Source: Sthenelais limicola | Taxonomy: Eukaryota; Annelida; Polychaeta; Phyllodocida; Sigalionidae | DNA length: 64,000 nt | Reading direction: 5' to 3' | Assembly: GCA_942159475.1 (NCBI GenBank) | Contig: OW804095.1 | Location: 61,222,773-61,286,772, forward strand | Part shown: one piece after another, positions 10,210-23,500 of the stretch | Layout of the letters: each line of letters opens with the position of its first letter | How positions within the stretch are numbered: position 1 is the stretch's first letter | Notes under the pieces: model-generated | The model's database searches: none | Told to the model about the DNA's origin: nothing | What the model saw: only the letters and a program-made list of their open reading frames with translations | Program-made: the position numbers and the translations under genes

Positions 10210-13200
10210 TCAGAACTCAGGTTGCTGGCCCTCATGTTCAATATGATAGAGTATATCCCCTAACGTGTTCTCAACAATGCTTTCCTGGGCTTGTTCCGAC
10301 AACTGCGAAATGAAAATGTTATGCATATTATTCAACATTTTTAAAAACAAATAAGGTGAAAATAGGTATGAGAAATAAGTATCTAAGTTTGATTGTGATG
10401 CAAATGCATAACAGGTGAATGCCAAGCAACTCAGGCTACATGAGGTATAGTATTTGGTTTCTTTCATAAACCATAATAAAATAAAGCTGGAAGGACATAG
10501 ATACATACATATTCCAAGAATGAAAAAATATCACAGGAAACCAAATCATAATTTGTCTTAACCTGGTAAGAATTACAGGGACTTCCAGATGAAACTATTT
10601 TCATGAAATACATTTTAAATTATCCACAGATTATAACATATTACGCATGAACTATATATAATGACCATCATAATGAACGTTACTTTGAAAGCAGCATTAC
10701 ACTTGAATCAAATACTAACCGGTCTCCAATCTTCCTGGTCTTTAGGTGGACACTTGAAATCTGGGCCGAAGTTCATGGAGACCTATATTAATAAAAACAA
10801 TAAAGACATCTCTCAACATACTTAACATATCACGTGGAATAATCTTCATCTTAACCACAAGCGAGATATAATATCGCACATTTAAGGACTGTTTTAAGTG
10901 AAAGAAGAATCCTGATAATTTTAAGCAATATTTCAGGGCTTCCATTTCCTCTTCGTCCGGCCACTCTGAGCCATGTAATGGTAAACATTAATGAACTAAA
11001 GACTATTTTCAACTTTAAACTTTGCCGATGCATTTTTTGCGCCATACATTTTTTTTTTATTGTATTAAAGGCCAATTACATAATATTTATCCGAACATTA
11101 CACCTTCAAGTTCTACTAATAGCAGTATGTGGGCGTGGATGAATAAGAGAATTCTTTTCTCAATGTATTTATAAATATTGCTGAAACACTTGACAGCGGC
11201 AATGTAGATGTATCCAAACAGAACTGTATCTGTTGGCACTCTACACAATAGGAATGTAAGCTGGCCGCTTGAGTGGGAAGCGGTGCGTGAGTTAAACAGG
11301 GAAAATAAACATGACTAACTCCAACGTGCTGGCCACATTTGATGGCGACTGACATGAAAGCTGGTAATTTTGGATTTTAAAATGAGAAGAAATATTACCG
11401 CTGCTGATTTGTAGACGGATACTGCGGGATAGTACCAGCCGTCGAACACGTCCTCGAATGCCACGCCTTGATTGACGCCATTTTTGTACATTATCATCTG
11501 AAAGAGAAGCGAACAGTGCTTAATACAGAAACTGAGACGACATTTTGACCAGTGGCATTCAAGATGACCATCGTTAATTTAGCTAGTCAATAGTAGGAAG
11601 TCCACTAGGTTTTAATTTAATCTTTAATCATAGCCGATGACCTGGAACTTGTATTAGAACAAGGTACTTTTAGTAATTACTAATTAAATTGCCCAGAGCA
11701 ATGCCTAGATTCAAAATAGAACATGAGAGAAGGCCAAATAAAACAAACATATCAACATATCGATTGAGGGAGGGACGGTGGTAGTTGGATGGATGGCGTG
11801 AAGGGGGAGTCTGGGAGGGTTACTATTTTCTGCAGACATATAAAATTCCCATGGATGAAAATGCAGTGGAATTACAAAATCAATTCGATAGAGCAATACA
11901 AATTGGGCATTGCTATACAGACAAAGCTTAAGTTTAGTACCGTATCATATATTCATTTGGGGCCCTTGGACCCATATTTATAATTATTTCAGTACTTGGG
12001 GCAAGTACTCAGTCTTTTTGCCTGATGAGGGTCACCATACCCGAAACCATGCTGTGCCAAACACTATAAAAAATAGTGAAAGTGTTGTTTTTCCACTTAC
12101 CCCCTGTTTTGGGGACAGCCTACATGTTTACATAAGTAATACATGTATTCTGTACCCAAGTACAGGGAAAAACAACAATCCTAACCATAAACCACCTCTT
12201 GGTCAGTTGTTAGGATGGACAACAGTCAGTTGTCAACAAGTGCACCCTCATAGATACATCTCCATGTATCCAAGAGGTATCTAAGTTGGATGGGATCCAG
12301 CGTGACGTCATGTTGGAGTGACGTCATTAGCATGGTAGCAACGACTTGAGGAGGAGTGCTGTTTTTGCTCGTATAATATTGTATCATATATTCATGTCTT
12401 TTTTTGTTGAAAAAAATCATTTAAGGCCAATATAATATTTAATCACAGTTACATAACAAAATACGCCGTATCCTGCAAGGATGTTCTCGCGCGTTGAATT
12501 ATCATGTTTCATATATTACAGCGCGGTGGATTTTTATTTCATCTTTGAAAAACAATCATTCCCGATTGCCTATAATGGCTTTCGCTTGAGGGGTCCTAAT
12601 GTATACATACAGCGATAATGTTCATAATGAACATATTAACCACATAATGAGGGTAATCATGTATGATTATTATACAAAAATCTTTCTCATACCTTAAACT
12701 AAATATTGAAACACACAATTCATTTCCACGCCAGCAATTGATGTTTCTGTTGTTTTTCACAGGGATCGATGTAAAGCGATGACTAGGTTATTTGCTCAAG
12801 GGGAACATGGTGTCCAAAACAGGGTATTTCCCGTAGATTTGGCGGTTTAATTTCGGTCGCGTTCTAAACTAAAACAACTCCCTTTTAATATCGATTTTCA
12901 TTGACTATTCACAGGGTTATCATGTAAATTCGAGCATGGATCACCACGTATATACTAACATATATCAAAGGACAGTGAGTTGGAAAGTAACGCCTGTAGT
13001 AGGCCTATTAAATAAATCTGCCTTACAGACCATTTACATATACATATTAACAAGTGTCCACTGGACAGTTAGTAGGGCTATATAGTCTAAATGATTCTTC
13101 TGTCTTAGGTTTATCTGATCTTAGGCTTGAAAGTTTGTAAGTTTTGTAAAGAGAGAAAGCGAGAGAGAGGGAGAGGGATGTATACATGTGTGCATACATG

Positions 13201-14078
13201 CATACACATAATTATATACGGGAGACAAGAGAGGAGACCAAGGAGAGGGGGGGGGGGGGGGCGGGAGAGAGGACAGAGAAGTGGGCAGAAGAGAGAGGGA
13301 TAAAGAGAGAGGGAGGGAGGAGGGAGGGAAAGAGGAGGAGAGAATCAGATAGAGAGAGGGGAGGAGCGAATCAGATAGAGAGAGGGAAGGAGAGAAGAGA
13401 AGAGAGGGAGAGGAGGAGGAGGAGGAGGAGGAGGAGGAGGGGGCGGTCCAGTGAAAGTATAAATTAGCGCAGTAGGTGTCCAATCATTTATAGAGGGGGA
13501 GATTAATTTATGAAGGGGCAGTAGGCGTCCAATCATTTATAGAGGGGGAACTTCATACCCTATCACCGAGGAGGACATGGACGAAGAAAATTATGAGTTT
13601 AAAAGTATGAGGAGGATGTAAGTAGTATAGAAAATGAGGCCTATATGAACGAAAAAAAAATAATTCGAACCGAAGCTGCATTCAAAATCACGGTAAGCAG
13701 TGTCGATCTACGGAGGACAATGCAAAATGCTGGACCGACCTTTGAGTGCGCCTAGATTTGACCGATGATAATATACTGCGAGTGAGCGCATACAAACAGG
13801 TTTAAAAGGGTTCCTTTGGGAGGCCTGCATATTAGCGAGCAAAGTCCTAATTCCCTCCCATAATACACACAGGCGTAAACGGAAAAATGTACAGTTTCCC
13901 AGAAAATCATAATTAATGCATGACATAAACGACCATCTCGAAATGTGATGTAACACACTTAACAACTAAAAAATACTTAGTTTACCTTGCTTCCCTTGGC
14001 AGGGGTCAGCGTTTTCTCCACTTCAGATATGTAATCTTTCTCCTCAAAATATAGATGAGACTTGAATTTCACGAGGGG
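10210..14078 (-). CDS. ASH2L: ASH2L C-terminal exons (SPRY domain end and DPY30-binding helix), partial
   Basis: Core subunit of the WDR5-RBBP5-ASH2L-DPY30 module that activates SET1/MLL histone H3K4 methyltransferases in the nucleus. Four exons in transcript order: 14078-13986, 11497-11399, 10782-10720 and 10302-10210. All are joined in phase 0, with GT-AG sites and TGA at 10212-10210, giving 115 codons. Visible SPRY signatures that match my recollection of vertebrate ASH2L are [37 protein letters not shown] and [12 protein letters not shown]. The last exon encodes [15 protein letters not shown], the amphipathic helix that binds DPY30. The extreme C-terminus (GQQPEF) differs from vertebrates. 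Exon 11497 happens to begin with ATG, but this is internal. The upstream exons (zinc finger/winged-helix part and first half of SPRY) were not found up to 64,000. They could lie in or beyond a very large intron or outside the window, or this could be a partial copy. The four exons show no stops or frameshifts. Confidence 0.93.
13148..13446 (+). repeat. Polypurine microsatellite tract with G15 run
   Basis: A (GA)n/(GGA)n/(GGGA)n tract, almost purely purine from about 13,221 to 13,445. It includes 15 consecutive G at 13247-13261 and about nine GGA repeats near 13,413-13,440. A short GAATCAGATAGAGAGAGGG unit occurs twice. Open frames on both strands across it encode only Ser/Pro/Leu or Arg/Glu/Gly low-complexity peptides and are artefacts. 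Confidence 0.95.
13469..13550 (+). repeat. Two-copy 33-bp direct repeat, 49-bp spacing
   Basis: GCAGTAGGYGTCCAATCATT followed by TATAGAGGGGGA occurs at 13469-13501 and again at 13518-13550, with one difference (T/C). It lies just right of the polypurine tract and is probably a slippage duplication. Confidence 0.85.
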
Positions 14079-15256
14079 CTGAAAAGATAGGAATGAAAAA
14101 TTATAGGGAGAAATAAGAAAAGTCCTAAGAATCCTACAATTGATATCTTTTGGACAAATGTAACACGGCGGTAGTGGTGTGTGAGGTAGGGCTGGTAATG
14201 TACAGGTACTGAAACTGACATATTAACAAATCCTGACTAGATACCCTTTACTGCCCACATGGAACATCTAATGAGATATACTTGTTATCGGATTATTCCA
14301 GGCCAATACAACTTAGGTGATGGCATCATGAAATACTAGCTGACCCCAACCATCTTTAGACATACCGTAGATTTTATTTAGATATACAGGTACTGTATGT
14401 CCAAACATAATTTGAAACTGCGTAACTGGCATGTGCATGTAGACCGGTATATGACATCAGAGAGGTAGGAACTTTAGAAAGTAATTAATGGATTTAGATG
14501 TTCTGTATAGCGATGTAACCCTATAATGCCTTGTGTTTCCCTTCTTGGAAATGCAGACGGTTCTACAGGTAATGATAATGAGAACATGCCTATTTCATTG
14601 CTAGGTGTTCTATACAGTGATTCATAAACTAATGTAAAATTGTATGCAGATATAGCAATAGTTATAAAACTATGAATTTAACCGCACTTCGACTCCCTTT
14701 CATAACCTCGAATGCTACCTAATGCTAATGAGCATTTCCTTTCTTTAACAGTTTTTTTTTTTATTATAACTGTTATGGGCTTCGTTTAATATTCTCAAAG
14801 ATAGCCCTCTATGCGTTTAAGGATTATAGTTTATACTGCAATTATGCTTTAAAGGTTTTGGGCCTATATAATTGGTGCCAACCTGAAGTTGTTCTCTTTG
14901 GCGCTTGAAAAATATATTTAGCGGAGGCGTGAGTTTTAAAAGGAATGTGGCTGCTGAAATTAATTCTGTAAAATATGGTTTGTCCACAAGTAAGTAGCCA
15001 ACTTTGAACCATTAAATAACCGGGTTAGACGTAAGAGCATAACGGGAGCTATACAGTCCTCAAAATAGTACAATGGACAATATCTAGAGGTCACTGTAGG
15101 GATCGAAGTCCAATGTTTGGGTCTGGTGGGATATACCAAATTGTTCCTCAGGAGAACATTATCAACCCCGGGTAATGCAAAAAGGGATTGGTAATGTAAA
15201 TAGAAAATAATATCATTTAAAACAGTGATAGACACAAGGTCGACACTTATGACATA
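14079..15256. other. ASH2L intron or intergenic, nothing recognised
   Basis: AT-rich DNA directly upstream (in transcript sense) of the first visible ASH2L exon. The exon's acceptor (CTATCTTTTCAG on the minus strand) shows that more exons must exist upstream, but no SPRY-like exon is visible here. A 108-codon minus-strand open frame at 14960-15286 has no recognisable domain and partly overlaps the retrotransposon tail. Confidence 0.5.
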
Positions 15257-16140
15257 GGATAAGATAAGATAATTCTTTATTTGCAATAAGGTGTAGTTTT
15301 GACAAAGAGGTCGTTATCATCTCAAAAAGAGGTCTTCCAGACCACGCTTTTCTCATTTTCTTCTCTTGGTTGCTAACTCTACGTTAAAACAATTCTCTTG
15401 TGCATCCATGTTTTACACAGTATGTATCTACAGTCATGACAAAAGTTGTTTGTAAACAAAATTGAATAAAATATGAAATGTCAATGAGAAATAAGTTATA
15501 AAATAATGCGGTTTTCTCAATCTTTTTTTTACTCATCCAAGATTATTTTTAACATATGTTATGAAAGCAATCTGTCCTCAATTTTGTGTGCCTCAGTCCT
15601 GAGCTTGTTCCACCCAATTTGGCATTTGTATGTAAAGGAATTTTCGCTAGGTGGTGAGCGATTTCCATAATGTGTCTTTCTCTACTTTGATAAATGGGTA
15701 CAATGCTTAAAAGATCGTGCTCGTTGTTAGCATCATCTAATCAACTTATGTCACAAATGAAAAGTAGTGCTGAGTTTTGTAAATGTTTGCAATTTTTGTA
15801 GTAAGTACTTTGGTCCGAAATCGTAAATAAAGTCGCAGTGATCCAAATGAGGTAAAATTGCCACTTTGTAAAGGTCCTGTCGTGCTTTTTAGTGAGTGAA
15901 TTGTTTGCTCTAGAAACCTAAATATTTGTATTCGGTCACTTTCATAGATTGGATGTTCCAAGTTTAAAATATAAAATAAATTATGCTGGCGATGGATCAC
16001 CTCAATCACCCAATATATACAAACGGACCCCTGCCTTTTCCGTGGAGGGATGGGACACACACCTGGTGAAATAGTTTAAATGTTTGCTCATCAGCATAAA
16101 AATGATGACATAAATAATCGCAGTTCGATTGCGACCATTC
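15257..16140 (-). mobile_element. Decayed non-LTR retrotransposon (LINE) 3' end
   Basis: Minus-strand remnants of a reverse transcriptase in the expected order, in different frames and broken by stops. HHFYADE (degraded YADD catalytic box) is near 16088-16105, EYKYLGF (box following the catalytic domain) near 15913-15935, and ILPHLDHCDFIYDFGPKYLL near 15797-15857. Further downstream are QNSALLFICDIS and a degraded C-terminus with SRERHIMEIAHHL. The 3' end has AATAAA (minus strand, 15276-15281) followed by (TTATC)3 at 15257-15271. Ending in a short tandem repeat is usual for CR1/L2/Jockey-like elements. The distance between the YADD-like box and the next box is too short, so an internal deletion is likely. 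The element is dead. The clade cannot be fixed from this fragment. Confidence 0.8.
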
Positions 16141-17039
16141 ATATCGCATTGACCTGAACTTCAAAAGTAAGAAAATGGTACTAGAAAGGAAATATTGATT
16201 ATTCGTCAGTACATAAGAATGAGAAACACTAAACATCAAAGAAATTGCGCTGGATACGATATATTCATATACGAACGAATTTTGAGACTTTTGATTATGA
16301 AAGTATGGGGCGAACGTGACCGGCAATTGACCGATTATGGGAGGTTGAACCTAATAAAAATTAAACATTTATAGCTAAATAAGCGAATGACATTGATGGG
16401 GAGGAAAAGAATTTAATAAGCATGTAAAGGACTTTTAATCGTTCATTAGTAGGTAAGTAGAGAAGGTCTGTGTAAATGTGGGCAATCAATTCCACTAACG
16501 TGTCCTTCACAATAATAAAACTCATAAAATGGATGATTTCATGTTGAGATGATATAGACAGAAATTACCAATTATTCTAAAATCCAAAATCCAAAAGCAT
16601 AAATTGAGTTAAAGCTGTAATAATAAATGACCAGACATCTAGACAGAGCTATGAAATATATGGCCTTGACATATCTCATTTTAATGGGTGCAATGGTGCA
16701 CTTAATGATCAAATATGTGTCTTTTGTTTCAGATATCAATAAAGCAATGGGGAAATTTATTTCTGGCCACCTGGCCACCTGGAACCATAATGATTGAAAT
16801 GTACAACACAAAGACGCGAAACATGCACGTGTTATTTTTTTCATGCCTAAATATTTTATGATGATTGTTCCTTCATGTCTTTCTTTTTTTAGACAGAGAA
16901 CACCGATGGGAAAACCGCTCATGACAAATAACCCAGATCCATACCTCAGACCCCTTATCAGACTCGATGTATTATCCATAAGGGTAAGTATGGTTTGGGG
17001 GCTCAGTCACTGGTTCCATGAAATAGGGGCGGCGTCCAC
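16141..17039. other. Unassigned sequence beside LINE relic
   Basis: May contain more of the degraded LINE up to about 16,330. A 91-bp plus-strand segment (16893-16983) is flanked by a strong acceptor (TTCTTTTTTTAG) and donor (GTAAGT) and has one open frame (PDPYLRPLIRLDVLSIR). I cannot link it to any gene, so it stays a possible exon only. Confidence 0.3.
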
Positions 17040-17560
17040 CTCCTAGCCCCTAGAAATGGCCATGCCTCACCCCTCAACTCGACGGCAACCACCCCTATAT
17101 ACAATGAGTGGACTCAACCGCCACACCTCTGTGGGCGGTGCAGCAGGAGGCAGAGTGGGACTTGACTGTGGTGTACCCAGCACCATTTCTACAGCAGATC
17201 AGCGGAGGAGAAGGCAGGGGCGAAGGAGACATAGGGAATACCAGAAACTGCCTTCTCTCCTCGCATCAGCTGCAACTGCTGCGTGTGTCCAAGCAGGAGT
17301 GCTTGCTCCTACTATATACTCCCTCCAAGGCTTTATGGTATCAAGGCCTCGGGTAGGACTGCTTCTGCTGTGACTGCTTCTCTTTTATACAAGCACGGGA
17401 TTGAATTGTTATGATGTGACGATGGCGTAGAAGGAGAAGTAGTACACAAGCAGGTGGTAGGGGACAAATTAAACGCAAAAAGGTAAGTCTTCAACAAACT
17501 GGGTCTCGGCAGGATCCTGAGGGACCCAGGGAATCCATTCATGGTCGGTGTCTAGTTTGG
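17040..17560 (+). other. GC-richer patch with overlapping open frames
   Basis: About 500 bp distinctly richer in G+C than the flanks, with two overlapping plus-strand open frames (105 and 82 codons) and a GTAAGT at about 17,481. One frame is Arg/Gly-rich, the other has no recognisable motif. It could be an exon of an unknown gene, an old repeat or a regulatory island. I find no homology that decides. Confidence 0.25.
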
Positions 17561-20500
17561 GGGTACACAGATCAACCCCTCGCTTTCTGCCCCTCGAGAA
17601 ATTCAAGGAGTTATTTCTGACTTCAGGAGTTGCTCCCTATTCCTCAGACACTTACTCCCTACTGGAGGAGGCAAGCAGGTTGTTGACATTGCCTCCCTGT
17701 ACGCAGGGCTTCTCCCTTAATTGATCCCATAACGCAGTAACAATTTGATCAATTAACTGGGGTTTCACAGGCAAGCTGATATTGGAGAAGGGGGGTTTAT
17801 TGGAGGTTACCTACTCTCCCCAAGGATTTAGAATCGAGCTGAGTCTACTCAATCTAATCACAGCAATCTTGTCAGAGTACATGGCCTCACGAATTTGTAG
17901 TGCATTGAGTATACATCTCAAACCCATTTTCAAACCCAGTCACCCCATGTTTACATACTGTCAATAGCATAAATTTTTTTAATTAATGCTAATTGAGTTG
18001 ATATATTGACTACATTGATACTACCTACTGATACTGGATAAAGTGTCAAAGACGTAGTAGGCATTAGAGCACTATCAATGACTGCTAGGGTATAGACGCG
18101 TCAATGGTGCATGTACATCATAGATGCACCATGCTCACTCAGAATGAATCTTTACTGTCCTCAACGTCCTTCTTTTCTCGTTATGGGGGCGAACAGCGAT
18201 AAATATCCCTCTCACAACCCATAAGGAAAGGTATTGATCGAAGGTTGCCATGGAACAAATTCCTTCGTAGGAAAATCCAACACCACCCAGCTTTTGTTCA
18301 TGAGTGTGGCTAGATCTGAAGTGACTTAATCTTTATCTACCACTGGATCTGTTCTTTCCACGTGGGTTTAGCAATGAGCAGTTTGTCGTCGAGGTAATAC
18401 CTCACCTTTTCACGACTCTAGCAACTCCCAAGTGCTCCCGACACCAGAGTGGGAGAGAAAGGAGAGGGAGGAGACAGCAACACTACAAAAAACAGAAATG
18501 GAGAGTAGCCAAGGGCAACAAACAACTACTTTCTAATACCAAGCAAGACATAAACATGATTCTAGGGGTGAGTTTGGCACATGGGGCTTTTGGCGCGATG
18601 TCTCGATCACAAGAGTTGCTCACTCCTCGGAGTAAACCAACATATTTCAACGCATGGCATATGCTGCCACAGCTTGGCACACGTTTCTAGTGTCATATAT
18701 ATGCTCCCCAAAGTTTCATATGGGAATTGTTGACAACGTTACCTATAACTACAGTAATTTATCACAGACGGAGGGAGTACCTGAGCTGCTAAGCTGGTCA
18801 TATTTTAGACGTTAGGCGCTTTCTATCCAAAGAAATGGGAGGTAATAGCTGATGTGCTGACGTTAATGGGGAAGAAACACCTTGATCAGGAGGAGGATGG
18901 CCCCGGGATTTTTATGACTTGATTGGCACCTGTCCCGGACCTGGCATCAAGGCTTAACTGTCATGAGCTTGGCAACGCCTGCCACAACACAAATCGTGTC
19001 TCACTCAAGACGTGTGGTACAGGAGTTCAATATTCTCATATCGTCATTACCATTATATTTGCAAATCATTTTATCTAATAGCACGAGGTAATGTGATAAA
19101 AGTATGTGGCGTTGGACCCTAACTTTGTGTACATCATTGCCATTGGTTCGGCTTGGGAAACAGTGCGGTCACATTCTGACTGCGTAAAACCAGACACTAA
19201 AATGGGATTGAGTTAGCTAACAATATGAGCATATATTGGTCACAGTCTACATCAGTGCGCTACTGTTTCCATACCCACTGACATTCGCCAAAGCAACCAT
19301 GTTCTCCCCTCAGTCAGCCAGGAGTACTAGAAAATAACAGTAGCAAATACTTTTGTGGTTGGAGAGGGTAGATAGCTCGCAGTCCACCAACATGATGTCA
19401 GAGGCTGAAACAACTTTTCATGGTTAACCACAACTTAACTCACCACAACTGTACTATAAATAGGCTGAATTGAAAGAACACATCTCATTATTGGTGCTTT
19501 CGGATGCAAAAAGAAACACACAAAAATATCATTAGACCGTTGCTATTTTCCAAGCGGAATTATAAATAATTTATCACAAAAGGTAGCTCGTAACAATGCC
19601 CAAATCATTCAGAGGTAATCTTGAGTCACAATGGCAATTCAAAGTATTGATCCACAGACTGAATCGTTGTTGTGGAGAAAAGCCACACATCCAGGAGTGA
19701 CGGATACGATCCCGAACATCCTGTTTGGATGGCCTTCCCGCATCTGCTCCCCGGGGTCAATCTGACCGTCGATAAAGCTTACAAAATGGCTTGGCACCAT
19801 ATCGTGGTGTAAATACAACTAGCTGAATAATACGAGTACATCGGGGTAAAAAAATAAAGTAAAACAACAGCAAACACAGACACAAAATACAAACACGGGC
19901 CATGCAGAGACTTCTCGCTGACCCGTGAAACAGAAATGCGCATCTCACCCGACCCTTCATCTCACCACCCTTCCTCACAAAATTATATGAACCACATTTA
20001 TATAGACTCCTATGTCATTAGCATAAGCATTACAAATACTAGCGGTAGCATAAATAAATAGCTAGACACAGCAGGGGTAGAAAACCATGGCAATTCGTAC
20101 CTGAATTAAACCCGTGAGCCTACGTCACAATTATGTTTCCCTGTATTGTTTGACTTGCTGTATAAACATCATAATCTTTTCTTTAAAAAAAAACAAAAAA
20201 AACCCTATGTCCTGCCAATCGCTATTCATCTTTCAAGTGCCTATATTCCAGTACCAAGTCATTGAGAAACGTACCTCTATGAATACACATTTGCGATACT
20301 ATTCTTAGGGTGTATATTCCAAGTATCGAAATGGATAAGACGTATTACGAAAGTGCCCATGGTGGTCACTAATTACACTGGAGAAAGTAGCAGTCAGGTT
20401 TTGTCAGTACTGTCTCTTCAGGGCTCAGAACTTAATGAGTTTACAGACTAGGTTTTCCTGACAACTAATAACGCAGGTCGCGATAAATATAGGCAACTAC

Positions 20501-23500
20501 GCTTCAAAACAGCAGCCTTCCATTTGAGTATCCCGATATAGCTGCAATTGTTAGAGTAACTTGACAAGTTTCCAACAGCAAAACGTTTTAGAATAAAAAT
20601 AGTTATAAATGAATAGGATCCTGATCGGTCGTGTGCATAGCAACACTATATCTGACTATATGAGGTATATATGACCTTAGGAACTAGGCCCATCTTGTGT
20701 GAAATAAGCCATCAACAAGAAATTGTATGCAACCTATCTATCGTGAAATACCGTATACCGGTATAATGTATGTGATTGGGAATTTGAGTGCATCTGTACT
20801 GGATTTGAGACATGCCGACAGATGAGGTCGTTTTCGAGACATGGTATGTAATATCTAGGAGTAATAGGGGTCGATAATACCGTAAGGCTGTATACATAAA
20901 TCAGGCATTAACACTAACTTAAGGCCTGTGTAAAATCTGATTTCCTTCAAATAAACGAGCGCCAAGCCAGACGTTTTGGATTTTTCTTCAATTTATTCTT
21001 CGAGCACAATTTGGGCACTTTGATAATATGCTCGAGTTTACTTAACGATATTGACAGAAAATGGGCCTATCCGTGAGGATCGTAACCAAAGGATCTAGAG
21101 TCTGTCATTCGAGCTAACAGCTGTCACGAGTGATTGATTGTTTCTCAGGATAGGTCAGCTTGTGATATGTGAGCGCAGAGGACGGCTTTTGCTAAAATTT
21201 ACAAATCTAAACAGCAAACAAACATGCCAGCATATTTGCTTTGGGTTCCAAAATTCAACAATGAATTCACTGTTTCCCAAATTATAGTAATCGTGATTGC
21301 TATTAATTATCCTGACATCACAATTAAAGCTGAATACCAAAAACTTCAGTGGATCTAAGACAACATGTAGGAATACGCCCCGAAATCTCAAATCAGTCAT
21401 ACATCGATCCAGTAAGATAGAAATGCTGTAAAGACTTTTTAAGAAATTATTTCAGAGATCAGTTGAAGCGCCTTAAACCTTCCACATCGCATGCCTCTCC
21501 GGGTTGCCATCAGCATCGTCAGACTCACCTGACCCCATGACCGCGACCTCAGCTAATCACTCAGTCCGCGCATCCTCCAATGACACAGGGATGGATAACA
21601 GAATAAATAATGATTTTAATCATACTGATACTTTCAGACCAAGCCTATTATCAGCCACGCACCCCATTGGTGTTTGTTATGCTAATTCAGTCAATTGCAC
21701 ACAATGCAAACCCCACCACACCCTGGGAATAATGATTCGGGACTTTTTATTCATGAAACCTTTCACTAGGCAAAATGTCATGGAGTTAGTGATATCCTAA
21801 ATGCAGCTTACGGTCGTTTTCCCAGTAGCACTGGTCATGCTTATCCTATTGATTGGGTAAGTAAGGTTTTCAAAGCTGAAGGAACGGATCGAGACTTGAA
21901 AACCAATTCTCCAATATCTTGCTGAAATCACCATGCATACATGTGTTGCACGCATGTCTGTCTCAATTTAAATGAAGGCCCAGAATATATATTATTAAAC
22001 AATAGAAAATTGTGTAAGACTCCCCGAGGGGACTCGGTCAATGCAATAGTTAGATATTGCACATGGGATGCCACCATAATGATATCTTAATACTTTTTTT
22101 AACAATCTTTATTCAGGAAGTATTGTATGGCACATGCCAGAACATATGACTCGGACAGATATCCCGATTTTCCACCCCTCCCCCTCCCCACTCCCCGCAC
22201 CTATATTTATTAGCATTTCCAAAAGAAAGATTCTTAAATTCCTGATTAATGGCGCAATTATCATGATTTTACAACACCGCAACTTCCTTTCATCAGCAAA
22301 ACAGCTCAAATTTCCTGATGAGACAATTTTTCAAATTAACATCACCAGGAAATATTGTCGTCTGTTTTCCATTCCAGGTAAAAGGGATTAATTAATGTAA
22401 TCTCTTCGTGACTAAAATGTCAAATGTACTAACAAGGAAAATAGATCCAGTACGGAAACTAAACATTTGGAAATGCAAATGTAATCGTGAGAGAGATGAT
22501 GAGATTGGCTTTCGTCACTTCAGACTTCTCCTGCGAGGCATGCCGTAGCGATGACAACGCAAGTCTATAGGGAGTGACTTCCTGACCGACATATACCGAT
22601 CTTGTCGGATCTAAATAAGTTTGAAATCAACATGCAGACGAGCATATTTATATTTCAGAGGTAGGGCTTTAAATGGACATGAACATGTTTAAAGGTTTTG
22701 ATGAAAACACGATACTAAGTTGGTTTCAAAAGACTCAACAAGGTTGTTCATTGGTAAAAGGGGGAGAATGGAACATCTAAGTGACCCTTTGAGCTGCCAC
22801 GCCCCCTTCTCACCCCTAGCAACGGCCTGACACACCCACTTTCCCTGGGGTGTCGCGCCGATGGCTAACCTGATGGCTAACCTAAGGCCTAAGTCATACC
22901 ACCTTTAAACTTTGCTAACTGGGGAATACGTTCTTAACGAGAGTTAAAGGGAAGCCATGCCATTTTCCAGAATGGTTCCTGGGTGGTTGTTCCATGGCTA
23001 TTATTAGGCATTAACAGTACTATGTTTAACTTATGGTATAAACATCAGAAACTGCTTGGCAAGCTATTTCAACGTTGCAAGGCAAATGGGAGGATACGAA
23101 AACGCTTTTACCAATAATATTGGATTTCCCTTTGAAAGGTTATACATCCAGAGAAGCAGTTCTACAGGGACAGGGCAATGACATTGACAAATCCCAAACA
23201 AACCTTACTATGAGAGTATGAGAGTACCTTGTCACCCCTTGCGCTTTCATTGATGCCAACAACACTGAACATACGGATACTATAGTGTTTATAAATATAT
23301 AGGGGTACGTAGTGGGTGTAGCAAAAATGTGTCGGTGGGTAAGGCATTGTGAGGAGTGAAATGAGGAAAGCATTTACAATAGATATCAAAGATCCCATAA
23401 CACCTGCTGGTCCTTGAGGCTGATGCATAATCAGAACATCACCTTTATGGATATGGTGGCGATAGTGACTTTCCAGCATCCCCTATTTCTAAATCGATGA

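Larger units (their letters stand above)
11498..13985 (-). other. ASH2L intron with low-complexity insertions
   Basis: A 2.5-kb intron between the exons at 13986-14078 and 11399-11497. It has a good donor (GTAAAC) and acceptor (CTCTTTCAG on the minus strand). It contains the polypurine tract (13148-13446) and a 49-bp-period duplication just beyond it. No other exon or RNA gene is seen. Confidence 0.8.

Noticed and set aside
13121..13483. Ser/Pro/Leu-rich and Arg/Glu/Gly-rich open frames on both strands
   Set aside because: They are translations of the polypurine microsatellite, not genes.
16572..16979. 135-codon minus-strand open frame, the longest in the window
   Set aside because: No motif, no ASH2L similarity and random-looking composition. 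A few frames of this length are expected by chance in 64 kb of AT-rich DNA.
18325..18690. 121-codon stop-to-stop plus-strand frame
   Set aside because: No upstream ATG, no motif and no convincing splice sites, so chance cannot be excluded.
19630..19764. 44-codon ATG frame with protein-like composition
   Set aside because: Short, unrecognised and with no supporting signals.
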